64,000 nucleotides of DNA from Hippophae tibetana (lineage: Eukaryota > Streptophyta > Magnoliopsida > Rosales > Elaeagnaceae). Each line of letters opens with the position of its first letter. Positions within the stretch are counted from its first letter, which is position 1. The position numbers and the translations under genes were made by a program. The stretch lies in contig CM072811.1 in assembly GCA_037013495.1 (NCBI GenBank), forward strand, positions 26,538,159 through 26,602,158, written 5' to 3'. The notes below the pieces were generated by a model. It ran no database searches. It saw only the letters and a list, made by a program, of their open reading frames with translations, and was not told the origin of the DNA. This document shows, piece after piece, positions 37,880-48,724 of the stretch.

Positions 37880-40370
37880 CGCTTTTTCTGTGGTTATTTT
37901 GGATGAGCAAAATACTTATTTAATAAGTATTCCTTCACCTACTAAGATTAAAGAAGCTCTTTGGGATATGTCATTTCTTAAAATGCCTTTCCAAATGGAT
38001 TCTAGTCTTTGTTTCATAAACATTATTGGAGCATTATGGAACAAGATGTGATCAAAGAAGTATAACTTTTTTTTTATATTCAACTTTTATTTCTTTGATA
38101 CTAAAAATCTCAAATTCTATAGAATTGAATTAATATCGGTCAATAAGTCTTTGTAATGTCATTTATAAAATTTTGACCCAAATAATGGTTAAGAGATTAA
38201 GAGTAATTATTAGTTTGCATATATACCTTTTTCAATCAACTTTTATTCCTAGCACATGGATTGTTGAAAATACTTTAATTGCTCAAGAAGTGACTATTAT
38301 AATTCATCGTAAATAAAAAGGAAAAGGTGGTTTAATTGGTGTTAAGTTGGATATGTACAAAGACTATGATAAGGTTGAATGAAGTTTCTTAATGGATATG
38401 ATGAAAGCCATGAGATTTTCCACACGATAGTGTAATTTGGTCTAACAATGCATTTTCATAGTTTCGTATTCTATTCTACATAATAGTGTACCTTTTGGAA
38501 ATATCATTCCTTAACATGGTTTAAGGTAAGGTGATTTTATATCCCCATATTTATTTTTATTTATTGTTGAATGACTTTCTTGAATGATTTTGCATACAAA
38601 ACAAAACAATCATCTACGTGGAATTACGTTTGCTAAAAATGCTCCCCTATATCCCATATTTTATACATAAATGGTGTGGTGATTTTTTTACGAACTAATA
38701 TAAATATAGGCCATGATCTTAAATTAATCTTGGATAATTATTTTTTATGGTGTCAGAAGACAATTGACTTACAAAAATTTATTTTATTTTTTCCCCAAAA
38801 ATTGTTGTTGATTTGAGTCATTGCTTGCAAATTTCTTAAAAAAATAGACCTATTGCTTATTTGGATCATTCTTTGCTAATTGGAAGGAAGAAGACACAAG
38901 AATTCCAAGGTTTGATAAATAATTTATAAGATAAGCTTGCAAGCTAGAAATCAAAGTTATTACCTCAAGTTGGCAGAACAACCTTGATCAAATTTGTTTT
39001 ACAAAACATTCTCATCTACTCAATAAACACTTTTGAAATACCTAATGGATTATGTCTTGCGGATGATAGTATTGTTAAGAGATTTTGGTGGACTATAAGT
39101 ATTAATAAAACACTTTTTTTTTATCTTTTAGTATCAAATTTGTTTACCAAAAGAATTTAGAAGTTTGGAAATCCATAAATTTAAAGACTTTGACATAACA
39201 ATGTTATTGAAGGCAATTTGGGATATTCTTAAATATCCACACAAACTTTGGACTCAAATTTTTCATAGTAAATATTTTTCAAATCAATCTTTATTAAATT
39301 TGCAACAAAAAAATTCTGATTCTTTTATTTGAAAAGGTCTATTTTGGACTCAGGATATGCTATTTTATGAAATTATGTTAAGAATAAGATATGGCTCTCC
39401 TATCAATGTTTGGTGAGATCTTCGGGTTTTAGGATTACCATAGCAAATAATTCCTTCCACTATTCAAGGTTCTACCTTTACAAGTAATTTATATGTTGCA
39501 TGTCTTTGCCTTGGATAGGTGTATAAAAGTTGAGATGTAGATAAATTGATTCAACTATTTGGACACAATGTGACTGAATAGCTTTATTATGAAGCTTCTT
39601 TCCTAATGGTGCATAAATAAGATGTAATTGAGTGGTTTGGTATAGGGTGTGGATCTTTTTCTATCAAAGATGTTTTTGTAACAATGATTATGCAACAAAA
39701 TATGTTTAATCAAAAAAGATTTTTGGAATAGTCTATGGAAAGTTAAAATGCATGAGAGACATGAAATTACTAATCATAAATGTTCTTAAAGGAGCTCTTT
39801 TCACCAAAAAAGAATTGGGAAAATTTAAGCATTTGAATGATTATCTTTACCCTTTATATCATCAAGAGCCTGAACATTGGCATTGAAATTTATTATGACA
39901 TTTTGAGAAAAAAATTGGATATCTTTTCTTATATCCGATTAATTTATAGCCACCAAGAAAACTTTTTACTTCGATTCATTCTTCTAAACCTTTTACTTTA
40001 ACTGTAGTAGTTATATTAGAGAAAATTTGGTGGCGTAGAGTTAAGATTTTTTTGGGAATTTTTGTCTGTCAGCCAATTTTATAATTCAAGTTTTGATTAA
40101 TTGTATAGAGGAGTTCCAAATTTTGCTTAAGAAGGTAGATTTTTATCACTGTTGACACCAATAATAAAGGAGTGGGAGTGTATGTTCCTCCTTGTTTGCA
40201 AGCTCCACCTTATGGATCTTTGATGCTGCATGGTCTATGGGGCAAGCAAAATCTGGTTTTTCTCTATTTGATGAATATGGACAATTAACCTTTGCTTGGG
40301 CTTAGTCATACTTTACTATGTCTGTTGATATGGCATAAGCATTTGCTCTTTAAGTAGCTTTATAATTTGC
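37880..40370 (+). mobile_element. 5'-truncated, decayed L1-type LINE
   Basis: Translation in shifting frames gives the plant L1 ORF2 order: reverse transcriptase (IVENTLIAQEV at about 38265; GKGGLIGVKLDMYKDYDKVE at about 38325-38385, matching the usual KLDMSKAYDRVEW block), then GRTTLIKFVLQNILIYSINTFEIPNG with FWW at about 38965-39095, the conserved region after the RT, and a C-terminal RNase H-like part (DAAWSMGQAKSGFSLFDEYGQ at about 40220-40285). The endonuclease and most of the N-terminal half are absent, as usual for 5'-truncated LINE copies. Many stops and frameshifts throughout; inactive. No clear poly(A) tail or target duplication was found at the 3' end. Confidence 0.75.
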
Positions 40371-40374
40371 GTTA

Positions 40375-41400
40375 TCTCATTAAACGATGCCAACATGAAC
40401 AACACAAGTACTTTTACCTAAGTCATAATAATGACCTAAGAGAAAAACCATCGATTTATGGGAGAATATAACTATCTACTATTACAAGGTAAGGAATTAA
40501 ATTAACCTCATAAATAATCAAACACATTCAACTAGTACCTATAAAGTTAACACAACAACACAAGTGTAAAATGTGTTTTAGAGCAGATTCAACAATTAAT
40601 AACTCTAACTAGGTTATGCAAGAATATATTAGATAATATTAAATCATCTAGCAATCCTAGAATAAGTAGATTAAGCACAAGTTCAATAAATATAGTTTTT
40701 TTTAAAGATAAATAATCAAACCAAATATTTATGATATTACACACACAATTATTTGATTCAACAATTTAAGAACAAAATAAAGAAGAAATTGTACAAATAT
40801 TTAATCAAAATATCATAAATTAATTAGGACAATTAACCAATCAAACACAACCACCAATGTTTAACAAATTAATTAAAGAAATAAGTCTAGAGAAATATGA
40901 CCCTTTTTTTACAAAGTAATTTGAAAGAGAAGCTTAAGGTGAAAAGATTTATGCTCTTATACTCGTGAAAAATATAAGGTATTAGGTTGTTTAAATAGAG
41001 AATAATAAAACACTAATGCTAGGTTAAAATTTAATTATAAATATGTTCATTAAACAATTCATAGAACAGTAAATAATAAGGACAATATGATAATTGAAAT
41101 ATTTAGTTCTAATAAACAATGAGGTTAAGGTTGAAGTCCTTATCGCTCGATCGATCGATCAAAATCTTTTTTCGATAGATTCAAGTAATAATTAATAAAA
41201 ATCTAAGACTAAGTAAATCGAATACGATTGATTCTCGATCGATCTGGTCCTCGATTGATCAAAATCAAAACTTTAATCAATCTATTCTGATTTTAAAGTT
41301 AATCTAAGATGGCTTAGATCGTAGTTGATCGATCTAGTTATTATTCAATCGATCTTGTCATCGTTCGAACGATCAAACATATATATACTAAAATTTTCTA
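40375..41400. repeat. Dispersed retroelement-like repeat, copy 3 (module B plus CGATCGAT clusters)
   Basis: 40560-40960 aligns with 34585-34960, for example both have AATCAAAATATCATAAATTA. It is followed at 41135-41365 by several TCGATCGATC(T/A) clusters like those near 3425-3480 and 3829-3870. Module A is absent here. Confidence 0.5.
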
Positions 41401-41643
41401 TATGGTTAATATAAAAATTAACTTGTATAAGAACATAAATATACTTAAAATGTATTTGTTTGAAGTTTAATAATTTCTTGGATTTGAATAATGATATTGA
41501 AAAACACACCTAAAAATTAAATTACATTTAAATATTTTTTTCAATAACATCGTTAATGTTCATAAAACTTTAGTATATTAGTGTAAGAAAATCTACTTCT
41601 CGTTACATCACACCCATAAAAAAATAATTTACATAATGAAATT

Positions 41644-41793
41644 TAGAGGTGCGCAAGGAGTAGGTTGGGTTGGGTTATGCAAAATTTCAACCATAACTGG
41701 CCGACCAATTATTGTGTTAAAACCACGTTTTGGTTTGGGAGCTAAGCTCAAAACTTTTATAATTATATTCAACTGCATCTAAATGCTATCACA
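41644..41793 (+). mobile_element. Possible older hAT-type end, interrupted by the intact hAT element
   Basis: The segment begins TAGAGGTGCGCAAGGAGTAG then GGTTGGGTTGGGTT, the form of many non-autonomous plant hAT ends (TAGGGGTGTGCAAG followed by GGGT-type subterminal repeats). The intact hAT element is inserted about 150 bp into it. The matching right end was not found beyond 46350. Confidence 0.3.
41786..41793. repeat. Target-site duplication (left) of the hAT element
   Basis: CTATCACA immediately outside the left TIR; the identical eight bases follow the right TIR at 46342-46349. Eight bases is the hallmark length for hAT insertion. Confidence 0.95.
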
Positions 41794-41815
41794 TAGGGGT
41801 GAGCAAAATATCCGA

Positions 41816-41975
41816 TCAATCCGATCAATCCGAAAAATCCGATCAAATCCGATAAATTTAAGTGGTTTCTATCCAAAGTCGGATCGGATTCGGATTGGAT
41901 TTTATCAATCCACTCGGATTCGGATTAGGATTCGGATTAGAAATATTCAAATCCGTATAATCCGATCCGATCCGA
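41816..41975. repeat. Left subterminal repeat array of the hAT element
   Basis: Many copies of (A/G)ATCCGATC, GGATTCGGATT and their complements in both orientations, mirrored at the right end. In hAT elements such arrays bind the N-terminal BED finger of the transposase. Confidence 0.8.
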
Positions 41976-42159
41976 TATATTTAATATATTATTTAAAAAT
42001 ATATTTATATATATATATATATATAATTATTTAAACTAACCTAAAGAGTTGCCGTATATCTCCAAAACCTAACCTAATATATTTTTCTACTGCCTCCATC
42101 TCTCTCCCTGCCTCTATTTTTCTGCTGCCTCCATCTCTCTCCCTGCCTCCATTGTTAAG

Positions 42160-42725
42160 TGCTTCTCTTCTGCTGCTTCTTTGTTGCTGCTTCTCTGCTT
42201 CACAACTACTTCTGCTTCGCAACTGCTTCTGCTTCTCTGCTGCTGCTTCTCTGCTTCTGCTTCTCTGTTTTGCTGCTGCTGCTGCTTCTCTGTTTTGCTG
42301 CTGCTGCTGCTTCTCTGTTTTGCTGCTGCTGCTGCTTCTCTGTTTTGCTGCTGCTGCTGCTGCTTCTCTGTTTTGCTACTGCTACTGCTTCTCTGTTTTG
42401 CTGCTGCTGCTGCTTCTCTGTTTTGCTGCTGCTGCTGCTGGTGCTGCTTCTCTGCTTTGCTGCTGGTGCTGCTTCTCTGCTTTGCTGCTGCTTCTCTGCT
42501 CGCTGCTACTGCTCGCCACTGCTGTTGCTGCTCGCCGCTACTGCTGCTGCTCGCCGCTACTGCTGCTGCTCGCCACTGTTGTTGCTGCTCGTCGCTGCTG
42601 CTGCTGCTGTTGCTGCTCGCCGCTGCTGCTGCTGCTGCTCGCCACTGTTGTTACTGCTCGCCGCTGTTGCTGCTCGCCGCTGCTGCTGCCGCCGCTGCTG
42701 CCGCTGCTGCCGCTGCTGCTCGATG
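42160..42725. repeat. CTG/GCTGCTTCTCTG microsatellite-minisatellite field
   Basis: Long runs of CTG/TGC trinucleotides punctuated by a repeating TTCTCTGTTTTGCTG unit, then GCTCGCCGCTGC units. It is open in several frames on the plus strand (196-209 codons of Leu, Cys, Ala or Ser runs), which is a by-product of the trinucleotide composition and not evidence of a protein. It lies in the hAT leader upstream of the transposase. Confidence 0.85.
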
Positions 42726-42939
42726 TTCGTTGTTCTTCATCATCCTTAACAAGAAGGTTATATTTTTTGATGACATTATAAGAAAACTTTGAACGGTCAT
42801 AATTTTGTGTTGTGAAATCTGTTTTGGACGAATTTTTTTATGATTCCATATAACTTTTCGATATCTAGGCACACCAAACTGTTAAAGGCGTTTTTTCCAG
42901 AGTTTTTCGCCAAAAACGCTGTTTTTCGCCAAAAACGCT

Positions 42940-43281
42940 GTTTTTTACCAAAAACACTATTTTTCATGCTTTAATTGAGCTATAACAATTTTTAAACTAC
43001 TTTTAAAATATTGAGATCTATCGTGGCTTGGTGGAACAAATTTCATCATTGTAGTACATCATGGTTATTTACATAATTATAAAAATCAATATCATAAAAC
43101 ATTGTTTTATGTTTTTCGCCAAAAACGCTGTTTTTCATGCTTTAATTGAGCTATAAAAATTTTTAAACTACTTTTAAAATATTGAGATCTATCGTGGCTT
43201 GGTGGAACAAATTTCATCATTGTAGTACATCATGGTTATTTACATAATTATAAAAATCAATATCATAAAACATTGTTTTAT
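42940..43281. repeat. 171-bp tandem duplication with CGCCAAAAACG motifs in the hAT leader
   Basis: The block CATGCTTTAATTGAGCTATA through ATCATAAAACATTGTTTTAT occurs at 42965-43110 and again at 43136-43281, nearly identical. Each copy is preceded by TTTTTCGCCAAAAACGCTG or a variant, and extra copies of this motif stand upstream at about 42905-42945. Confidence 0.9.
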
Positions 43282-43467
43282 AAATGGTGCATGTTAATTG
43301 AACATTTCATTCGTATTATTAAAGTTTTAGTTATATTATATATAAATGTTCAATACATATTTTAAATCACATGAAATTAAACATGTCCAAAATCACCCCA
43401 TGTCTATGTGCACATTTTTACAATTATTTATTGCAAATGTCTAATATTTTTTTCTACAACTATACAG

Positions 43468-45703
43468 ATGGTTTTAGATAAAGATAATGATACACTTTAT
43501 GTGATTGAAGAAGTAAATAAAGATGAAAGTGCAACACAACCAACTCAAGAAGAAGATTCTGTAAGTACTCCAATTCCTGACCTATGCATTGCTTCTAAAG
43601 AAGAATGTAAAAAAGTTTCCTCTAGATCTAGTAGTGAAGCATGGGCTCATTTTACTATAGAAGGGGTAGGGCAACATCGCAAAGCTATATGCAAATATTG
43701 TAAGAAACAATATAAGTATGTGTCAAGCAAATCTGGCACGTCAAATTTGCTTGCACACATTTCCATTGGATGTGATAAGTTTCCCGATAGAGTTCTTAAG
43801 AAACAAAAAACATTAGCTTTCCATAAGGAAGGAAGTCTTGTACCTCATAGTTTTAATGCTGAAAGATGTAGAGAAAAATTGGTAAGGATGATAATAAAAG
43901 ATGAATTGCCATTTATTATCGTAGAAGGTGAAGGATTTAAGGAGTTTATTGAAGAGTTACAACCTTTGTTTAAAATCCCTTCTCGGTGGACTATTGCAAG
44001 AGATTGCTTGAATTTGTACGTTACTGAAAGGGTAAAATTAAAAGAGTTGTTGAATAGAACTAGTAAAAGAATATGTCTTACCACTGATACATGGACATCT
44101 TGTCAGAATTTATGTTATATGTGTTTAACTGCTCATTTTGTTGATAATGGTTGGAATTTACAAAAGAGAATCTTGAACTTTTGTCAAGTTCCAAATCATA
44201 AAGGTGATACACTTGGTAGAGCGATTGAAGCATGTTTGTTAGATTGGGGCATTGATAGGATATTATGTATTACAGTTGATAATGCAAGTTCTAATGATAC
44301 TGCACTTACTTATTTGAAAAAATGCATTAATGGTTGGGGTAATGCAATTTTAGAATCAAAACATTTGCACATGCGATGTGGTGCACATATTCTGAATTTA
44401 ATTGTTGAGCAGGGTTTGAAAGAGTATAACATATCAATAAATAGGATTCGTGCTGTTGTACGATACGTGAGAGGATCACCAATTAGACTACAAAAATTTA
44501 AGAGTGCTGCTGAAATGGAAAAACTCTCTACTCAAAAACTCGTTTGTTTAGATGTTACGACAAGGTGGAATTCAACTTATTTGATGTTGGATTCTGCAAC
44601 TTATTTTCAAAAAGCATTTGAAAGGTTAGAGATCACTGATTTGGGATACTATCAAGAGTTTTGTCGAGGTGAAATTAAACAAGCTCCGACTATAATGGAT
44701 TGGGATAATGCGAGACATTTTGTCCAATTTTTGAAAGTTTTTTATGAAGCTACATTAATGTTTTCTGGATCTTTATATGTGACTTCTAATTTCTTCTTGG
44801 ATCGTATTTGTTTTATTCATGATCAACTTGATATGTGGAGTAAATGCGAGGATTATATTATGATGAAGATGGCTAGTGATATGAAGGTAAAGTTTGACAA
44901 ATATTGGGGAGGAATATCTAAAATGAATATGATGTTATTTGTGTCTGTTTTACTTGATCCTAGGCATAAAGAGTGTTCTTTACATCTAAGTTTGCTAGAA
45001 TTGTGTAATGGGGATGAGATTGAGGCTTCAATGAGTTCTAAAAGGGTAAAAAAAACTTTGGAAGATATGTACGAGGAGTATCATAAAGCGTATTTTCCCT
45101 CAAACATAGAAGAATCTTCTCAACCTTTAGAAATGGGTACAGAAGGTTTTGGTTTAGAAGCAGATGCATTCCAACTTTATGCTTCTCGTAAGAGAAAGCA
45201 TTTAAAAGAAGTTCATACTATGGAAAACAAATCCGAAGTGGAAAAATACTTACTAGAAGCATTGGTTGATATGGATGATGAGAAATTTGATCTTTTAAGT
45301 TGGTGGAATGTTCATTCCTCAAGATTTAAGATTTTGTCTTTGATAGCTCGAGATGTATTGGCCATACCAGTATCTACCGTAGCATCTGAATCTGCATTTT
45401 CTACTGGTGGTCGTACAATTAGTCCATACAGGAGTTCCTTATCTTCTAAAACTGTACAATCTTTGATTTGCACTCAAAATTGGATTCGTTCATCTCCAAT
45501 CATTAATATCCAAGAGTCACTTGATGAAATTGAAGCTCTAGAATCAGGTATATTTCATAAAACTTTCAAATATATATAGATTTATTTGTTATCAAATATA
45601 TATTATTATGTTTATTAGCTCATTATTTATGTATATTTTTAACTTTTTAATTTTTTATTGTGCAGATATTCTTGATGGTATTGGTGATTTAAACCTTGAA
45701 TGA
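43468..45703 (+). CDS. hAT transposase, BED zinc finger (RICESLEEPER/DAYSLEEPER-like)
   Basis: Transposase of the surrounding hAT element. Exons 43468-45547 and 45666-45703 (118-bp GT/AG intron) give 705 residues ending DGIGDLNLE. The ATG at 43468 follows a good acceptor (CTATACAG); an upstream in-frame ATG at 43408 lies in the presumed leader intron. BED finger at about 53-105 with W59, C75, C78, H97 and C102. The RNase H-like catalytic core shows TTDTWTS (first Asp), ITVDNASSND (second Asp) and SESAFSTGG (the Glu of the hAT triad). Between them are the hAT-like RNase-H domain (VRGSPIRLQKFK; DVTTRWNSTYLML) and a C-terminal dimerisation domain (about 600-690, EVEKYLLEALVDMDD; FDLLSWWNVHSSRFKILSLI). 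All hallmark residues are present and no internal stop occurs. Domesticated hAT proteins (DAYSLEEPER) look similar, but intact TIRs and target duplication show this one is still in its transposon. Confidence 0.93.
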
Positions 45704-45944
45704 TTATCAAAAAGTTGTTGTTATTAATGTTCGTAGAGTGAAGTTAATTTATGTAATTACTATTTAATTTTTTGGAGTTAAATTATATAATTAATGTTTA
45801 ATTTTTTCTTTTTGATTATTTTTGTTGAATTATTTTTAATCATGTTGTCAGTTACTTTTTTAATTTGTATGAAAAATATTTTTATTTTAGATTTTTTTAT
45901 TATATGTAATTTTTCATTTTATATGTTGAAATTAAATCAGATTT

Positions 45945-46320
45945 GGATTTGTTCGGATTGACATTTATAGCGGTTCCAATCGGATTGATATTTCATAATT
46001 TTTTTATTTATGTAATTTTTTTAATAGATTTAAATTAAAATTTCGGATTTAATAATTTTCGAATTGGATCGGATTCAGATTGACTTAAAATTAGCAAATT
46101 CAGATTTGTTCGGATTGGCATGTACAACGGATTGGTTTCGGATTGAATAATTTTTGGTTTAAATAATTTTCGGATCAGATCGGATCGGATTCAGATTGAC
46201 TTAAAATTGGCGGTTTCAGATTTGTTCGGATTGGCATGTACAGCGGATCGGATTCGGATTGAATAATTCATAATTTGCTTCGGATCGGATCGGATTCGGA
46301 TTGACCTAAAATTTGCGGTT
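45945..46320. repeat. Right subterminal repeat array of the hAT element
   Basis: Repeats of GGATCGGATTCGGATTGA and TTGTTCGGATTGGCATGTAC (three times, about 45950-46250), facing the left array at 41816-41975. Confidence 0.8.
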
Positions 46321-46341
46321 TCGAACCGATGCTCACCCCTA

Positions 46342-46349
46342 CTATCACA
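46342..46349. repeat. Target-site duplication (right) of the hAT element
   Basis: CTATCACA, identical to 41786-41793. Confidence 0.95.
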
Positions 46350-47100
46350 TACATACATATATATATATATATATAAAAGTATTCAATCTAAAAATCATAA
46401 TTATATATAAATTTAGTTATTAAATTTAAACTTATTACATTAAAATCTATAACAATAAAAAAGTTAAATAATTTGTATGATAATCATCATTTTGATATTC
46501 CATTACATATATTAGAAGTTTTAATTACATAAATTTAAGGAGTGATACTTACAAAATATATATCTATAAATTATATATAATACATAACCAGGCAAGATAC
46601 AACAAAATAAATAATTATAAATCTTCATGGCGCATTCCTCTGTGTAGCTCTAACTTCTTATCTCATTCGTGCCTCAAACATATCAGAACAAAAGCACAAA
46701 AAACAACATTTCATCAACGAAGATCTTAGCATTTTCAAGCTTCATTCAATGCTCATCACTCCTACATCAAAAATGAAATAAAAGATACTAAATAATATTT
46801 GAGTTTAAAAAGACAAAGTAAATGAAATAAAATTTACCTCCCAGTTATGTTTATTGCTTCATAAAAGAAATTGAGTATCATCTACAAATTTTCTGTTATC
46901 TGACTATACAATATATATATATATATATATATATTTCAAATATACTTTTTACCTCAATCACACTAATCTATAGTAATACATGAACTTTTTACCTCAATCA
47001 CACTAATCTATAGTAATACATGAACTTTGTTATATATCTCTAGAAGAAAACATTGAAAGATTCAAATTTAAGAATACTATTAATATATTGGAATCAATAA
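46350..47100. other. Intergenic DNA right of the hAT element
   Basis: AT-rich, no supported gene. Contains an (AT)n run (46911-46934) and a 40-bp tandem duplication (46944-47023, unit starting ACTTTTTACCTCAATCACAC). Confidence 0.55.
46944..47023. repeat. 40-bp tandem duplication
   Basis: Two adjacent, nearly identical 40-bp units beginning at 46944 and 46984. Confidence 0.9.
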
Positions 47101-47129
47101 AATAAAAGAACTAAATTTACAAGAATTAA

Positions 47130-47540
47130 TACTTTATTTCACTCGATCACAAAGTTCACCATTGTCCCTGCCATCTTGATGGTCTTCCATATGTTTCAAA
47201 AATTCATTGCAAAAAAGATCATCATCGTCTTCTTTAAATTTCTGATATTCTTTTCTATTTTTACCAAGACTCTCAGCTTAACATTAGTCCTCTTTATAGG
47301 ATTTGAAATATCAGACATTTCAGTATAAACAACATAAGTTTTGAGCAATACATCTCTCACTTCATTTATCATTGAATCAACCACACTCTCATTGTAAATA
47401 TGATGAGATCAGAAAGTCAACAGAACCCCAATATTTGTCAAATTTAACTTTCATACTAGTAAGCAAAACATCATTAACTTTACACCATTTAGTCAGTTTC
47501 GACTGAATTGTTTGCATATTAATATAGCAGATTGATTTTG
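47130..47540 (-). pseudogene. Decayed hAT transposase fragment
   Basis: On the minus strand, about 47520-47420 reads SKLTKWCKVNDVLLTSMKVKFDKYWG, paralleling MKVKFDKYWG in the intact transposase at about 44880-44915. It is followed in other frames by EVRDVLLKTYVVYTEMS (47384 downward) and KEYQKFKEDDDDLFCNEFLKHMED (about 47260-47170), similar to the linker before the C-terminal dimerisation domain. BED finger, catalytic blocks and termini are missing. It is clearly different from the intact element, so it is an older, separate insertion. Confidence 0.4.
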
Positions 47541-48630
47541 ATATATGAGAATATTGAAATTTCAGAAATATAAGAGAAATCTATCGTAGAGTCTTCACAG
47601 TTGATGAATATAGATGAATAGTGTGGGTTTTTAATTGAGCAATTCTATGTGTTTCAATGGAAATATAATGGGTGAATTTGTATTTTACAAATTGTATTTG
47701 CTAATTATCCTTTAATGCTTTTCAATTATAATGTGTCGGGCTCTTAATTAATTTTTTTTTGTATGTTATCTAATTGGTAGTTATATCAATTTAAGAAATC
47801 TCACATTTTAATTAAAAAATTAAAAGAAAAAAAGAAATAAAATAAAAGTAAAGAAAATTTTATATTTGTATATAAAGTTATGTTATTTATATAGAGTGTA
47901 AACACCTAAAATTTTGTGTAAATAATGGTTCATATTTATTTCTAGTTGATTGTTGTATTATGAAAGATATATTTTTGAAATTCTAAAACACTTATAATAA
48001 ATGAAAAAATTATTTTAAGTATATGTATAATACATAAAACTCAATCATTTTTTTATTCAATTTTTATTTTAGGTTATTTAAATTTTATATTTATAATTTA
48101 TATTTACTTAATTTTGATTTAAAATAATATAATATTTATTTTTAACTTATTTATTGATCCATTAAGATTAGATTAGTCCATATATATATAAAAAAAGAAT
48201 TACCTTTGAGTTAATTATATTTCATATTCATAATTATTGCTTTATATAAATATTCAAAATGTTTATTTTATTATAACTATATTCATATTAAAGATAAAAA
48301 CATGTCTAATAATATGTATTTTTAAAGTTAAAATTATACTTATAATGTATAGATAATGATGTAATTATATTTAAATTTAAACATATTATTATTATTATTA
48401 TTATTATTATTACAAATATGTTATTAACATAATTACAATAAAATAATTTTTTTAGATATTTTTATAAATTATTTCATACACATCTTTTATTTATTTATAG
48501 ATAAAATGATACTATGTCTTATTTAAATATGGGACTGAAAAATAAGAATTACAAATCTTAGCGTCAGAATAAATATATTTCTTAATGTCATAAAAATAGG
48601 AGCACTTTCTTCGGACAAAATAAGGGAAAC
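47540..48630. other. Intergenic DNA upstream of the PPR gene
   Basis: AT-rich, with an (ATT)n microsatellite at 48384-48412; no gene supported. Confidence 0.5.
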
Positions 48631-48635
48631 ATCTT

Positions 48636-48722
48636 AAACCCTAACCATTTATTTTCATCACACTCTAGAATAGCTCTTTCCTCACGATTTATTGCTCTAA
48701 ACCTCGACTCCCAAAACCCTAG
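48636..48722 (+). promoter_or_regulatory. Telo-box motifs in the PPR promoter/leader
   Basis: AAACCCTAA at 48636-48644 and AAACCCTAG at 48714-48722, the second directly before the start codon. Telo-boxes are typical of plant genes for translation and organelle biogenesis expressed in dividing cells. Confidence 0.55.
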
Positions 48723-48724
48723 CA

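Larger units (their letters stand above)
41794..46341 (+). mobile_element. Apparently intact hAT (Ac-like) DNA transposon
   Basis: A 4,548-bp element with perfect 12-bp terminal inverted repeats (TAGGGGTGAGCA at 41794-41805, its reverse complement at 46330-46341) and an exact 8-bp target duplication (CTATCACA). Subterminal regions are packed with GGATCGGATTCGGATT-type repeats (left about 41816-41975, right about 45945-46320), the likely transposase-binding arrays. It encodes a full-length BED-finger transposase (43468-45703). The 1.6-kb 5' part holds a CTG-rich microsatellite field and a 171-bp tandem duplication. Exact TIRs, exact target duplication and an uninterrupted coding region all point to a recent insertion; mobility cannot be judged from sequence alone. 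Confidence 0.92.

Noticed and set aside
42152-42792. Three overlapping plus-strand ORFs of 196-209 codons with Leu/Cys/Ala/Ser runs
   Set aside because: They arise from a CTG-type trinucleotide field that is open in every frame. Composition is pure low complexity with no conserved domain.
43408-43467. Upstream in-frame ATG of the hAT transposase (MHIFTIIYCK...)
   Set aside because: This stretch ends in a good acceptor (CTATACAG) directly before ATGGTTTTAG and encodes Phe/Ile-rich residues not typical of transposase N-termini. It is taken as intron or leader.
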